Assembly: GCA_048266425.1 (NCBI GenBank)
Contig: JBLWZN010000003.1
Span: 90,030 to 154,029, forward strand
Direction: 5' to 3'
Source: Cerina sp048266425
Lineage (GTDB): Bacteria; Bacteroidota; Bacteroidia; Flavobacteriales; Flavobacteriaceae
Length of the DNA: 64,000 bases
Positions 35,100 to 45,100 of the stretch are shown here, piece after piece (position 1 is the first letter of the stretch; every line of letters starts with the position of its first letter). Position numbers and translations under genes: made by a program. The notes beneath the pieces were generated by a model. It had not been told where the DNA came from and ran no database searches. It worked only from the letters and a program-made list of their open reading frames with translations.

Positions 35100-36368
35100 A
35101 TGAAAACTATTGACAACCAAGTTGGTGTAAATGCCAACAGACTTTTTTACGGTAGTTGCTTTGCCTTGATTACTACCGCTCTCTCGTTTAGTATAAGAGC
35201 TGGAATATTGCCTCAATTGGGAGAAGAACTGAGCCTGTCGGCAGAGCAGCTGGGCTTTATCAATTCCATGTGGTTTTTGGGCTTTCCCATATCAATGGTC
35301 ATCGGTGGATTGATTTATCATAAGGTAGGGGGAAAAGCGATCATGCAATTTGCTTTTTTTGCCCATGCAGTGGGAATTATTTTGACAATTTATGCGGGCA
35401 GTTATGTCGGATTGCTGATTTCGACCTTGCTTATCGGACTAGGTAACGGCTGTACTGAGGCAGCTTGTAACCCCATGATCGCCGATGCTTATCAAGGAAC
35501 AAGAATGAGTAAAATGTTGAATCGATTCCATATGTGGTTTCCAGGAGGTATCGTAGTTGGAAGCCTGGTGTCCAAGTTTATGACAGATCATGGAATGAGC
35601 TGGCAATCCCAAATATGGGTTATCATTATTCCTGCTTTAATCTATGCCTATTTATTTTTTGGCCAGCCATGGCCAAAGGCAAAAGTTCAGGAAGGCGCTA
35701 CGCTTAAAGGCAATTTAAAAGCCATGTTTTCCCCATTGTTTTTGTTTATGGTCGTATGTATGTCATTAACCGCGGCATCAGAATTTATACCACAGCAGTG
35801 GACGAGCATTATTTTGTCCAAAAGTGGGGCCCAGCCCATGTTAATTCTAGCGTTGGTGACCGGTATTATGGCTGTTGCCCGTTATTTTGGTGGAGAAATG
35901 GTCGCAAAATTTGACCAAACTGGAGTCCTTCTGGGGTCCGCGATTTTAGCAGCGATTGGAATCTATTTGTTCAGTACGCAAACGGGATCAATGGCCTATG
36001 TGGCGGCTATCGTTTTTGCTTTGGGAGTCGCATATTTTTGGCCTAATATGATTGGTTTTATTGCCGATAAGATTCCGAAAAGTGGTGCCTTGGGTATGTC
36101 TATACTTGGTGCAGTGGGAATGTTTTCTCAAACCATTTTTCAACCTATTACGGGTCATTGGATTGATGAGAATATGGCAGGGGCAGCCGAAATGGGTCTT
36201 ACCGGGGATGAATTGGAGCTTGTGGCGGGTCAAGAAACGATGCGCTCCATTACTATATTTCCAATCTTGTTGATTGTGCTGTTTACGATTCTATGGTTCT
36301 GGGTAAAGAAACGAAAAGCAAATTCCGCAGCCGAGGCACTTAGCGGTAATCCGGCTACGGAGCTTTAA
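35100..36368 (+). CDS. MFS sugar transporter (FHS-like)
   Basis: 422-residue, 12-segment major facilitator permease of the inner membrane. Early segments read FYGSCFALITTALSFSIRAG and GFINSMWFLGFPISMVIGGL, and the N-terminal half includes GLGNGCTEAACNPMIADAY, typical of the fucose/glucose-galactose (FHS) and nucleoside-type MFS groups. It opens the rightward arm of the catabolic cluster and probably brings the periplasmic product (a monosaccharide, oxidised sugar or cyclitol) into the cytosol. The 46-base gap to the next gene contains a hairpin. Confidence 0.92.
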   Translation: MKTIDNQVGVNANRLFYGSCFALITTALSFSIRAGILPQLGEELSLSAEQLGFINSMWFLGFPISMVIGGLIYHKVGGKAIMQFAFFAHAVGIILTIYAGSYVGLLISTLLIGLGNGCTEAACNPMIADAYQGTRMSKMLNRFHMWFPGGIVVGSLVSKFMTDHGMSWQSQIWVIIIPALIYAYLFFGQPWPKAKVQEGATLKGNLKAMFSPLFLFMVVCMSLTAASEFIPQQWTSIILSKSGAQPMLILALVTGIMAVARYFGGEMVAKFDQTGVLLGSAILAAIGIYLFSTQTGSMAYVAAIVFALGVAYFWPNMIGFIADKIPKSGALGMSILGAVGMFSQTIFQPITGHWIDENMAGAAEMGLTGDELELVAGQETMRSITIFPILLIVLFTILWFWVKKRKANSAAEALSGNPATEL

Positions 36369-36376
36369 TGTATGGG

Positions 36377-36396
36377 ATTCCCGTCTTCACGGGAAT
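36377..36396. promoter_or_regulatory. Hairpin between MFS and isomerase genes
   Basis: ATTCCCGT (36377-36384) and ACGGGAAT (36389-36396) form a perfect 8-base stem with a four-base CTTC loop. No T-tract follows. It lies nine bases after the MFS stop and may stabilise the upstream message or lower expression downstream. Confidence 0.6.
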
Positions 36397-36413
36397 TATA
36401 AAAGTGGTTATAT

Positions 36414-37256
36414 ATGAAAATTGGAATGAACATGCTCCTCTGGACCAACCATGTCACTGAGGAGCATTATCACATCATAGACCGACTCAAAACAACGGGA
36501 TACGACGGTATCGAATTGTTTCTTGGGGAAGGCAACGAAAGACATTACGCCAAATTGGGCAACCATTTCTCCGATATTAAGATGGGGGTAACCGCAGTTG
36601 CCGCTCTGGCACCGGAAGAGAACATCGCCAGCCCTGATTTAAAGTTTCGTAATGCTGGACTGGACAAATTAAAGTGGTCCATCGATATGGCGGCGGCGGC
36701 CAATGTTGAGGTTATATGCGGACCTTTCCATTCCACCTTCGCCTACTTTACAAGACAGCCCCCAACTTTGCAGGAAAAGCAGTGGAGTAACGAGATGCTG
36801 CGGCAGGCTGCGGAATATGCACAAAAAGTCAACATTATCCTTGCCCCAGAGGCGGTCAATCGGTTCGAATGTTACCTTTATAATACTATGGCCGATTTGG
36901 GTGCTATGGTAAAAGAAGTGAATCACCCTAATTTGGGGGCCATGTTCGACACCCACCACGCCAATATCGAGGAGAAAAGTCAGGCCGGGGCCATTAAAAC
37001 GATCGCTCCCTATTTAAGGCATGTGCACATTAGCGAGAACGATCGGGGAACACCTGGCCGGGGGCAGGTGAACTGGACCGATGCCTTTTCAGCATTAAGG
37101 GAAATACAATACGACGGCTGGCTGACCATTGAGGCCTTTAGCACCATTATTCCCGAGTTTGCCAATGCCATCAACGTTTGGCGTGATTACTCCCCATCCG
37201 AAGAAATATATACCGAAGGCCTGAAATTGATAAAAGAGGGAATGGGCCTTAAATGA
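36414..37256 (+). CDS. Sugar isomerase/epimerase (hydroxypyruvate isomerase/IolE-like TIM barrel)
   Basis: 280-residue xylose-isomerase-like TIM barrel, the normal length for the family. Metal-ligand motifs are visible: ILAPEAVNRFECY (first Glu), LGAMFDTHHANIEE (Asp/His), LRHVHISENDRGTPG (His/Glu) and YDGWLTIEAFS (last Glu). This set is typical of 3-epimerases and inosose or hydroxypyruvate isomerases such as DTE/tagatose 3-epimerase relatives. Second gene of the rightward arm, after the MFS transporter. Confidence 0.92.
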   Translation: MKIGMNMLLWTNHVTEEHYHIIDRLKTTGYDGIELFLGEGNERHYAKLGNHFSDIKMGVTAVAALAPEENIASPDLKFRNAGLDKLKWSIDMAAAANVEVICGPFHSTFAYFTRQPPTLQEKQWSNEMLRQAAEYAQKVNIILAPEAVNRFECYLYNTMADLGAMVKEVNHPNLGAMFDTHHANIEEKSQAGAIKTIAPYLRHVHISENDRGTPGRGQVNWTDAFSALREIQYDGWLTIEAFSTIIPEFANAINVWRDYSPSEEIYTEGLKLIKEGMGLK

Positions 37257-37656
37257 AGTACGAAGTTAAGGGTACGGGGTGCGAAGATATCTTAAAGTTA
37301 TGAGTCTAGAGTTATGGGTTCAGAGTGTGGTGGCCTGAAATCGAAGTTTGAAATTTAGGCTTACGAAACGAAATCAGCTTTGAATCTGAGGTTGAACGTA
37401 GCCAAAACCAGAAAGGGATTTTCGGCTGTAAAAGGCTTAGAGATTTGTAAATAGATTCATCTATAATTCACTAAAAATGTGATTTAATGGGTCCTCCCCT
37501 TTTTGCAAGGGGAGGTGCCGAAGGCGGAGGGGTGACTTAGGGAGATATTAAATTTTGAAAATATTACAAAGACGAACATGGCGAGCCAAAAGGATAAATT
37601 CAAAACTAACTTTTGACCTTTAAGTTGCTTATCCAATGTTCACATTAATCCAAAAT
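37257..37656. other. Intergenic region with dispersed repeats
   Basis: 400 bases without a gene. It contains the second copy of the GGGGAGG-type hairpin element at 37491-37533, preceded by about 45 bases similar to the flank of copy 1. The first part (37257-37330) is repetitive purine-rich sequence (words such as TATGAGTCTAGAGTTATGGG). Confidence 0.7.
37491..37533 (+). repeat. Dispersed hairpin element, copy 2
   Basis: GTCCTCCCCTTTTTGCAAGG is followed by GGAGGTGCCGAAGGCGGAGG and GGT. It differs from copy 1 (30911-30957) at only a few bases. Confidence 0.85.
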
Positions 37657-38781
37657 ATGAAAAAGATAATCCGTTGTGTTTTAATGAGCCTGGTGTTGGT
37701 GGCCTGTGGGCAAAAGAAAGAGACCAAAGAGAAGGCGGTCGAAATGGCCCAAACTACCGATACGACCAAACAGTGGCTGACTTTCGAGGGTGCCGATAAA
37801 AATGCCAAACACATCGTATTGATTTCCGGGGACGAAGAATATCGCTCGGAGGAGGCGTTGCCCCAGTTGGCCAAGATTTTATCTAAACGACATGGTTTTA
37901 ATTGTACGGTATTGTTTGCCCAAGATCCGGAGAAGCCAGGTATTGTAAACCCCGATTATCTTAAAAACATACCAGGGCTGGAAGCCTTGACCTCGGCAGA
38001 TATGATGATCATCTTTACCAGGTTCCGCGCGTTGCCCGATGATCAGATGCAATTTATAGACGATTATCTCAAAGCGGGCAAACCCGTTATGGGTATCCGC
38101 ACCGCTACCCATGCCTTTAATTTTGACAAGGATTCGGTCTCCAATTTTGTACATTACGGTAATTACTATAATGGCGATAAAACGGAATGGGAAGGTGGTT
38201 TTGGCCGTTTAATATTGGGCGAGAAATGGATAGCCCACCACGGCCAGCACAAACAGCAAAGTACACGGGGAATTATTGCCAAAGGGGCCGAACCTACTGG
38301 AGTTGCGCACGGTCTTGCCGATGGCGATGTATGGGGGGCCAGCGACGTTTATGAGGTGCGATTGCCACTCCCAGGGGATGCCCAACCCATTGTTTTGGGC
38401 GAAGTGATGAACAGGAAAGGGGAGTATGACGAAAACGATATTTTCTACGGAATGAAACCTTCGGATAGCGATGCGGCAACAACCAACAAGGAGGGGATAA
38501 ATGTAAACGACCCCATGATGCCCATCGCCTGGATAAAAAGCTACCAAATCCCCGGGGGCGAAAAGGGCAGGGCGTTTGCCTCTACCATCGGGGCAGCAAA
38601 CGACATGCTGATCGAAGGTACGCGCAGACTACTGGTGAACGGGGTGTTCTGGGCCATGGATTTGGAAGTGCCCGAGAAGACGGATGTGCGTTTGGTGGGC
38701 GACTATCATCCTACAAAATTTGAGTTTAGGGACGAGGCATATTGGATCCAAAAGCAGGTAAGGGTAGGAAGCTTCGAATAA
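37657..38781 (+). CDS. ThuA-like secreted lipoprotein
   Basis: 374 residues from the ATG at 37657 (MKKIIRCVLMSLVLVACGQK, lipobox VAC); a start at 37636 would spoil the signal peptide. The body is a ThuA-like, glutamine-amidotransferase-type fold: IVLISGDEEYRSEEALPQLA, MMIIFTRFRALPDDQMQFID and GKPVMGIRTATHAFNF. ThuA-like proteins recur in loci that oxidise trehalose and other disaccharides to 3-keto sugars, but their chemistry is not settled. It is followed 12 bases later by the sulfatase gene. Confidence 0.9.
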   Translation: MKKIIRCVLMSLVLVACGQKKETKEKAVEMAQTTDTTKQWLTFEGADKNAKHIVLISGDEEYRSEEALPQLAKILSKRHGFNCTVLFAQDPEKPGIVNPDYLKNIPGLEALTSADMMIIFTRFRALPDDQMQFIDDYLKAGKPVMGIRTATHAFNFDKDSVSNFVHYGNYYNGDKTEWEGGFGRLILGEKWIAHHGQHKQQSTRGIIAKGAEPTGVAHGLADGDVWGASDVYEVRLPLPGDAQPIVLGEVMNRKGEYDENDIFYGMKPSDSDAATTNKEGINVNDPMMPIAWIKSYQIPGGEKGRAFASTIGAANDMLIEGTRRLLVNGVFWAMDLEVPEKTDVRLVGDYHPTKFEFRDEAYWIQKQVRVGSFE

Positions 38782-38793
38782 AAGTCCGATATT

Positions 38794-40386
38794 ATGGGGA
38801 GCTTGAAATTTAGGGTATTTACGGGTTGTTTTTTAATGCTGATCGGTTGTGCCGACAGCAATAAGAAACCGGATGATGATAATAGGAACCCTAACGTTGT
38901 ATTTATATTGGTAGATGACCTAGGTCTGGTAGACCTTGGTTTTACAGGTAGTAAATATTACGAAACGCCCCATATAGACCAATTGGCCCGAGAGGGAATG
39001 ATCTTTACCCAGGGCTATGCCGCCAGCAGGGTCTGCAGCCCTTCCAGGGCAAGTATAATGACAGGTAAATTTACGGCAAGACACGGTATAACGGATTGGA
39101 TCGGGGCAAAATCCGGTACGGATTGGCGTTCCCTGAACAGGCATGACAAACTGCTGCCGGCAGAATATGTGCATCAACTGCCCAAAGCCGATATTACATT
39201 GGCGGAAGCGATGAAAGCCGCTGGTTATAAAACCTTTTTTGCAGGTAAATGGCATCTAGGGGATAAGGGATCCTATCCCGAAGACCACGGTTTTGATATC
39301 AATAAAGGGGGATGGGAGGTCGGTAGCCCAATTGGAGGCTATTTTTCACCTTGGAAGAATCCCAGCTTGCCCAACAAAGAGCCGGGCGAGAACCTCTCCA
39401 TGCGCCTGGCCAAGGAAACATCGAACTTTATAAAAGAAAATAAGGATTCCAACTTTTTTGCATTTTTATCCTTTTATGCGGTACATGGCGCAATTGAAAC
39501 CACCGATCAAAAGTGGAAAAAATATAGGGATAAAGCCGAAGAACAAGGTATAGCCAACACAGGTTTTAAGATGGAGCGGGTATTGCCCATCCGTACTGTG
39601 CAGGACAACCCGGTTTATGCGGGATTGGTGGAAAGCATGGACGATGCGGTAGGCTTGGTTCTGGAAACCTTAAAATCCCAAGGCCTGGAGAACAATACCA
39701 TTGTAATTTTCACGTCGGACAATGGAGGGGTAGCCTCTGGGGATTCTTTTTCAACTTCGAACTTGCCGTTAAGGGGTGGGAAGGGGTATCAGTGGGAAGG
39801 CGGCATTCGGGAACCTTTTGTTATCAAGGTGCCTTGGCTACCCAACGGGGGATCAACAAATGGGACACCTGTAACCGGAACGGATTTTTATCCTACAATT
39901 TTGGATTTGGCCGGTGTGGAACTTAGACCCGAACAACATAGGGACGGGTTGAGCCTTAAACCAATCTTGGAAGGCCATAAAATTGCGGACAGGCCTCTGT
40001 ATTGGCACTATCCACATTACGGAAATCAAGGAGGTGAACCCTCCTCAATAATACAGGAGAACGGTTGGAAGCTTATCCATTATTGGGAAGATGGAAGGGA
40101 TGAACTGTACAATCTGGCATCGGACGGATCTGAACAAACAGATCTAGCCAAGTCGATGCCCCAAATTACAAGGGAATTAAGATATAAATTGGATGTTTGG
40201 TTGTCTGGGATGAAGGCCAAACTTCCCGTTCCAGACCCCGAATACGATTCCAATTTATCAGAAAAAAGGCATGAAAATATAGTAAAGGAGTTGCTTCCGA
40301 AAAAAGAGGAAGAACGTTTACAATTGTTGTCGGCCGATTACAGTCCCAATGCGGATTGGTGGGGCAGTAAGGTGACCAAGGACTAA
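38794..40386 (+). CDS. Arylsulfatase (type I, S1 family) lipoprotein
   Basis: 530-residue sulfatase with a lipoprotein signal (LMLIGCADS). The formylglycine signature CSPSRASIMTGKFTARHG begins at Cys81. Metal-binding residues are visible in ILVDDLGLVDLGFTGSKYYE, and FFAGKWHLGD and VIFTSDNGGVAS hold further active-site residues. Type I sulfatases hydrolyse sulfate esters in the periplasm or on the cell surface after Cys is oxidised by a maturase; no anSME or FGE gene is in the window. It suggests that the substrate of this cluster is sulfated, as in many algal glycans. The S1 subfamily cannot be assigned by eye. Confidence 0.94.
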   Translation: MGSLKFRVFTGCFLMLIGCADSNKKPDDDNRNPNVVFILVDDLGLVDLGFTGSKYYETPHIDQLAREGMIFTQGYAASRVCSPSRASIMTGKFTARHGITDWIGAKSGTDWRSLNRHDKLLPAEYVHQLPKADITLAEAMKAAGYKTFFAGKWHLGDKGSYPEDHGFDINKGGWEVGSPIGGYFSPWKNPSLPNKEPGENLSMRLAKETSNFIKENKDSNFFAFLSFYAVHGAIETTDQKWKKYRDKAEEQGIANTGFKMERVLPIRTVQDNPVYAGLVESMDDAVGLVLETLKSQGLENNTIVIFTSDNGGVASGDSFSTSNLPLRGGKGYQWEGGIREPFVIKVPWLPNGGSTNGTPVTGTDFYPTILDLAGVELRPEQHRDGLSLKPILEGHKIADRPLYWHYPHYGNQGGEPSSIIQENGWKLIHYWEDGRDELYNLASDGSEQTDLAKSMPQITRELRYKLDVWLSGMKAKLPVPDPEYDSNLSEKRHENIVKELLPKKEEERLQLLSADYSPNADWWGSKVTKD

Positions 40387-40400
40387 TTCTATAAAACAAA

Positions 40401-40446
40401 TACCAAGCAAAAGGCCGTTCCCTAGGGAACGGCCTTTTGCTTGGTA
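40401..40446. terminator. 46-base perfect palindrome, bidirectional terminator
   Basis: The whole stretch 40401-40446 equals its own reverse complement, with core AAGGCCGTTCCCTAGGGAAC and A-tracts and T-tracts inside the arms (CAAAAGG / CCTTTTG). It sits between the convergent sulfatase and gltD genes and should stop transcription from both sides. Confidence 0.9.
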
Positions 40447-40458
40447 AAATGCTAAGGG

Positions 40459-41925
40459 TTATACCCTTGGCAGATCCCCATCGCCCTTCAAGGGCAAGTG
40501 TGATGATCCCATTAAATACTTATCTATATGATGTGCTGCCTCCCGGCCTTCAGAGATTGCCCAAACGATTAGGGATTGCCCCCTGCGCTGGTCTCCTGCA
40601 ACAAAAACTCCGGGCACGTTGGTCATATAGTTCTTGGGCGTTGCCTTGATGTTGGTTCTTGGATCTACTTCCAGTCCCAATTGTTCGGCCACGGTCATTT
40701 CTGAACCGGTAAAACCTAGTGCCAACAGAGCTAGTTCGCACTTCCATTCCTTTTCGGTACCTGGAAGCTCTTTTAAAATGGGACGTTTGCCAGGTTCGGT
40801 GATCCATTCCACTTCGGCGGTCACCAACCCTGTTAAGTTGCCGTCCTTATCGCCTACAAACCGCTTGGTTGAAATACTGAAGAAACGTTCTGCTCCCTCC
40901 TTGTGGGAAGAACTTGTCCTTAATCTCATGGGCCAAAATGGCCATGGTTGGTCACTGGGACGATCTAATGAAGGCTTCCCTAAAATTTCAAAGTTGGAGA
41001 CGGATTTAGCACCATGTCGAAAAGAGGTGCCTATACAATCCGAGCCCGTATCCCCGCCCCCGATGACAACAACGTCCTTGTCCGTGGCCAATATTTCGTG
41101 CCCGGTGAATTTTAGGCCATCTACACGCCTATTGTTCTGGGAAAGGAAATCCATGGCTTGTTCCACTCCTTTAAGGTCGGCGCCCTCAATGGGCAAATTT
41201 CTCCGAACGGTGGCCCCACCACATAATACGATGGAATCGAACTCTTTTTTTAGTTCGTCCGTTTTAATATCTACGCCTACATTAACTCCGTTTTTAAAGA
41301 CGATACCTTCCTCCTCCAAAAGACTCACACGTCTGTCGATGATTTTCTTTTCCATCTTAAAATCTGGAATCCCGTAACGCAATAGACCGCCTGGTTTTTC
41401 GTCCCTTTCAAAAACGGTAACCCAATGTCCGGCCCTGTTCAATTGTTGTGCCGCGGCAAGTCCCGCTGGCCCAGATCCTATTACGGCCACCTTCTTCCCA
41501 GTTCTCACCTCGGGTGGTTCCGGTTTTATCCAACCGTTTTTAAAGGCGGTTTCCACGATGTTCTTTTCAATGTTCTCAATGGACACTGGATCTTCGTTTA
41601 TGCCTAGGACACATGCTTCCTCACAGGGAGCGGGACACAATCTTCCAGTAAACTCCGGGTAATTGTTGGTAGACAACAGTATTTTGGCCGCTTTTTCCCA
41701 TTTTCCACGATACACTGCATCATTAAAGTCGGGTATAAGATTGCCCAGCGGACAACCGCTATGACAAAATGGAACACCACAATCCATACAGCGGGCACCC
41801 TGTTCCTGCAGTTCCTTTTCTTTTAATGGAATAGTAAATTCCTTATAATTTTTAACGCGCTCCTCTACGGGAGCGTATGCTTCTACTTTTCTATCGAATT
41901 CTAAAAATCCGGTTATCTTTCCCAT
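40459..41925 (-). CDS. gltD: Glutamate synthase small subunit
   Basis: 488 residues, the normal length. N-terminal iron-sulfur cysteines are in CMDCGVPFCHSGCPLGN and CPAPCEEACVLG; FAD/NAD(P)H-binding motifs are AVIGSGPAGLAAAQQLNRAG and VVIGGGDTGSDCIG. It supplies electrons from NAD(P)H to the large subunit for glutamine plus 2-oxoglutarate to two glutamates. It follows gltB on the same strand after an unusually long 236-base gap that holds a repeat-derived hairpin. Confidence 0.97.
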   Translation of the reverse strand: MGKITGFLEFDRKVEAYAPVEERVKNYKEFTIPLKEKELQEQGARCMDCGVPFCHSGCPLGNLIPDFNDAVYRGKWEKAAKILLSTNNYPEFTGRLCPAPCEEACVLGINEDPVSIENIEKNIVETAFKNGWIKPEPPEVRTGKKVAVIGSGPAGLAAAQQLNRAGHWVTVFERDEKPGGLLRYGIPDFKMEKKIIDRRVSLLEEEGIVFKNGVNVGVDIKTDELKKEFDSIVLCGGATVRRNLPIEGADLKGVEQAMDFLSQNNRRVDGLKFTGHEILATDKDVVVIGGGDTGSDCIGTSFRHGAKSVSNFEILGKPSLDRPSDQPWPFWPMRLRTSSSHKEGAERFFSISTKRFVGDKDGNLTGLVTAEVEWITEPGKRPILKELPGTEKEWKCELALLALGFTGSEMTVAEQLGLEVDPRTNIKATPKNYMTNVPGVFVAGDQRRGQSLIVWAISEGREAAHHIDKYLMGSSHLPLKGDGDLPRV

Positions 41926-42037
41926 AATAAAGATTAATTATGCCGTTCCCAAATAGGTGGGAATCTTGGCATGGTGATTGTCAATTTGATCTAGTGTCCG
42001 AACTGGAAAGTGCGAGAACGTGGTTTGCAAGGCCCGG

Positions 42038-42080
42038 CCGAACGCCAGCCCGACAGTATCATTCTGTCGGAGTACTGGCA
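42038..42080. repeat. Repeat-derived hairpin in the gltB-gltD gap
   Basis: The 18 bases CCGAACGCCAGCCCGACA at 42038-42055 recur exactly at 57423-57440. Here they build a hairpin: CCGACAG (42050-42056) with CTGTCGG (42064-42070), extended by CCAG (42045) and CTGG (42075). The rest of the 236-base gap (41926-42161) has no gene; a 74-codon open frame across it is rejected. Confidence 0.8.
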
Positions 42081-42161
42081 GGTTTTTAAAACCGACAATC
42101 TTACTAGTGTAAATGTCTGTTTTAAAAATGGGCATAACGCAGTTATCGGACTCTAAAGACA

Positions 42162-45100
42162 CTAAATCGTTTCTAATTTTTCCTTTTCCAACCGAATCAA
42201 AGCCTGCTTGTATTCCTCAGGGAATATTTTGACGAACTTGGGCAAAGATTCTTCCCAATGCTCCAAAATACGCTGGGCAAGTGGACTTAGGGTTGCATTG
42301 TAATGATTTTCTATGAGTTCGCGTAATTCGGCGATATCATTGTCCTCGTCCACGGGTAAAAGGTTGAGGTCCTCAATGTTGCATTTTTTTGCAAATGTGT
42401 TTTTCTCATCAAAGATAAAGGCAATGCCACCGCTCATTCCTGCACCAAAGTTTCGTCCAACCTCGCCAAGGATTACGGCAACGCCACCTGTCATATACTC
42501 ACATCCGTGGTCGCCAATTCCCTCCACAACCGCTTTGGCTCCTGAATTTCTAACACAGAATCTTTCCCCTGCCTTCCCGTTTATATAGGCTTCGCCGGAA
42601 GTGGCCCCGTAAAGGGTGACGTTTCCGGTGATAACATTGTCTTCGGGCTTAAGGGTAGATTTGTAAGGCACCTTGATGATCAATTTGGCACCAGAAAGTC
42701 CCTTGCCCAGATAATCATTGGTATTTCCGTTGACCACCATAGTGAGACCTTTGGTGGCAAAAGCCCCAAAACTCTGTCCGGCGGATCCCGTAAAATTGAG
42801 TTTCAATGTATTGTCAGGCAGTCCTTCAGCTCCGTAAATTTTGGAGATTTCATTGCTGATAATGGCGCCCACAGCCCTATCCGTATTGTGGATCGGGGAA
42901 TCAATGGTCAATTTCTCCTTTCTAAAAAGGGAAGGATGTGCCTTTTCAATAATTTCAAATTCAATGGATTTATCTACATCGTGAACTTGCTTTTGGGTAT
43001 TGTAAAATTTAGTGCCAGCCGGAACATCTACCTGGTACAAAATAGGTGTAAGGTCTATACCTCCGGCCTTAAAATGTGAAATAGCCTTGGACCTATCCAG
43101 TTTTTGAACCTGGCCAACCATTTCCTGAACGGTCCTAAAGCCCAGTTGGGCCATAATTTCCCTAAGCTCTTGGGCGATAAAATACATATAGTTAACCACG
43201 TGTTCTGGCTTGCCCTCAAATTTCTTGCGCAATTCCGGGTTCTGGGTCGCGATGCCAACAGGACAGGTGTTTAAGTGGCATACGCGCATCATAATACAAC
43301 CTGATGCAACCAGTGGTGCCGTTGCGAAGCCAAACTCTTCCGCACCTAGGAGACAGGCGATAGCTACGTCCCTCCCGGTCTTTAACTGTCCGTCACATTC
43401 CAATACAACACGGTTTCTTAGGTCGTTCAGCACCAAGGTCTGTTGTGCTTCTGCAATCCCTAATTCCCAAGGTAGTCCGGCGTGTTTTAAGGAAGTCAGG
43501 GGAGATGCCCCTGTTCCCCCATCGTGTCCGGAAATCAGGATCACATCGGCTTTAGCCTTGGATACCCCTGCTGCCACCGTACCAACGCCGACTTCCGAAA
43601 CCAATTTTACATTGATTCGGGCTTCCCTATTCGCCGATTTTAGATCATAGATCAATTGGGATAAATCCTCGATGGAATAAATATCGTGGTGGGGGGGAGG
43701 GGATATCAACCCTACATAAGGGGTGGAATTCCTTGTTTTGGCAATAGCCGGATCCACTTTTGGTCCTGGCAATTGGCCTCCTTCCCCAGGTTTTGCTCCC
43801 TGGGCCATTTTAATTTGGATTTCCTTGGCACTCGTCAAATAATTGGAGGTAACCCCAAAACGACCGGAAGCGACCTGCTTGATAGCGCTGTTTCTCCAAT
43901 CCCCGCTTTGGTTCTTGTAAAAACGATCGGCATCCTCACCACCTTCGCCGGAATTGCTCTTACCTCCGATCCGGTTCATGGCAATGGCCAAATTTTCATG
44001 GGCCTCCTTGCTGATCGATCCGTAGGACATGGCACCCGTTTTGAACCGTTTTACGATTTCCGTCCACGGTTCCACTTCATCAAGTGGTACGGGGTCGTAG
44101 TTGGAAAACTCGAACAGCCCACGAATGGTCATAAGGCTTTTGGATTGCTCATTGATCAAGTTGGAAAATTCCTTATAGGTATCAGGCTCGTTGTTCCGAA
44201 CCGATTTTTGAAGCTTGGCGATGGTCAATGGGTTGAACATATGCTTTTCCCCATCCCGTCTCCATCGGTATTCCCCACCGATTTCCAGCTCTAAATTGGC
44301 AGGCACATGTTGGTTCTCAAAAGCCTTTTGGTGTCTTTTTGCGATTTCTTTCTCCAACTCGTAAAGTCCAATTCCCTGTATACGGGTAGGGGTGGTGGGG
44401 AAATATTTGTTTACCGCATTTGTGTTGATGCCAATGCACTCGAACAATTGTGATCCGCGGTAGGAATTAAGGGTAGAGATCCCTATTTTGTTCATTACCT
44501 TCAGGATACCTTTTCCAATGGCCTTGTTGTAGTTCTTAATGGCCTCTTCAAATGTGTATTCGGTAATATCGTGTTCCTCTATCTGTTCCGCAATAATTTC
44601 ATTGACAAGATACGGGTTGATGGCACTCGCTCCAAATCCGAAGAGCAAGGCAAAATGATGTACCTCCCGAGGTTCGGCCGATTCGATTATTACGCTCATT
44701 TTAGAGCGCTTCCCTAAACGTTGCAACCCACTGTTTACATAAGAACAGGCCAAAAGTGCAGGAATGGGGGCCATTTCGGAATTTACGTTCCTATCCGACA
44801 GGATCAAGATATTGGTGCCTTCATCAATCGCTTTCTCAGCCTGGTCCAAAATGGATTCGAGGGCATCTTCCAATCCGTTGAGACCTTTTGTAATTTCGTA
44901 AAGCATTGGGATTTCCACCACTTTATAATCGGGGCTGGAATCGTAATTTTTTATTTTATCCAGATCCTCCTTCGAAATCACCGGATTTTGAATCTTTAAT
45001 TTTCGACAGTGAAGCTCGGTAAAGTCGAAGATGTTTTGGTCGCTGCCCAGGGTAAGGCTGATATCGGTAATCAATTCTTCCCGAATCCCATCCAAAGGTG

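Noticed and set aside
33706..40386. Classical polysaccharide utilisation locus
   Set aside because: No SusC/SusD pair or glycoside hydrolase occurs in 22-40 kb. The susCD pair at the left edge is 20 kb away and belongs to another unit with lacI and pgmB.
41938..42162. 74-codon minus-strand frame between gltD and gltB
   Set aside because: It crosses the repeat-derived hairpin shared with 57423-57440, so it is intergenic repeat sequence that happens to lack stops.
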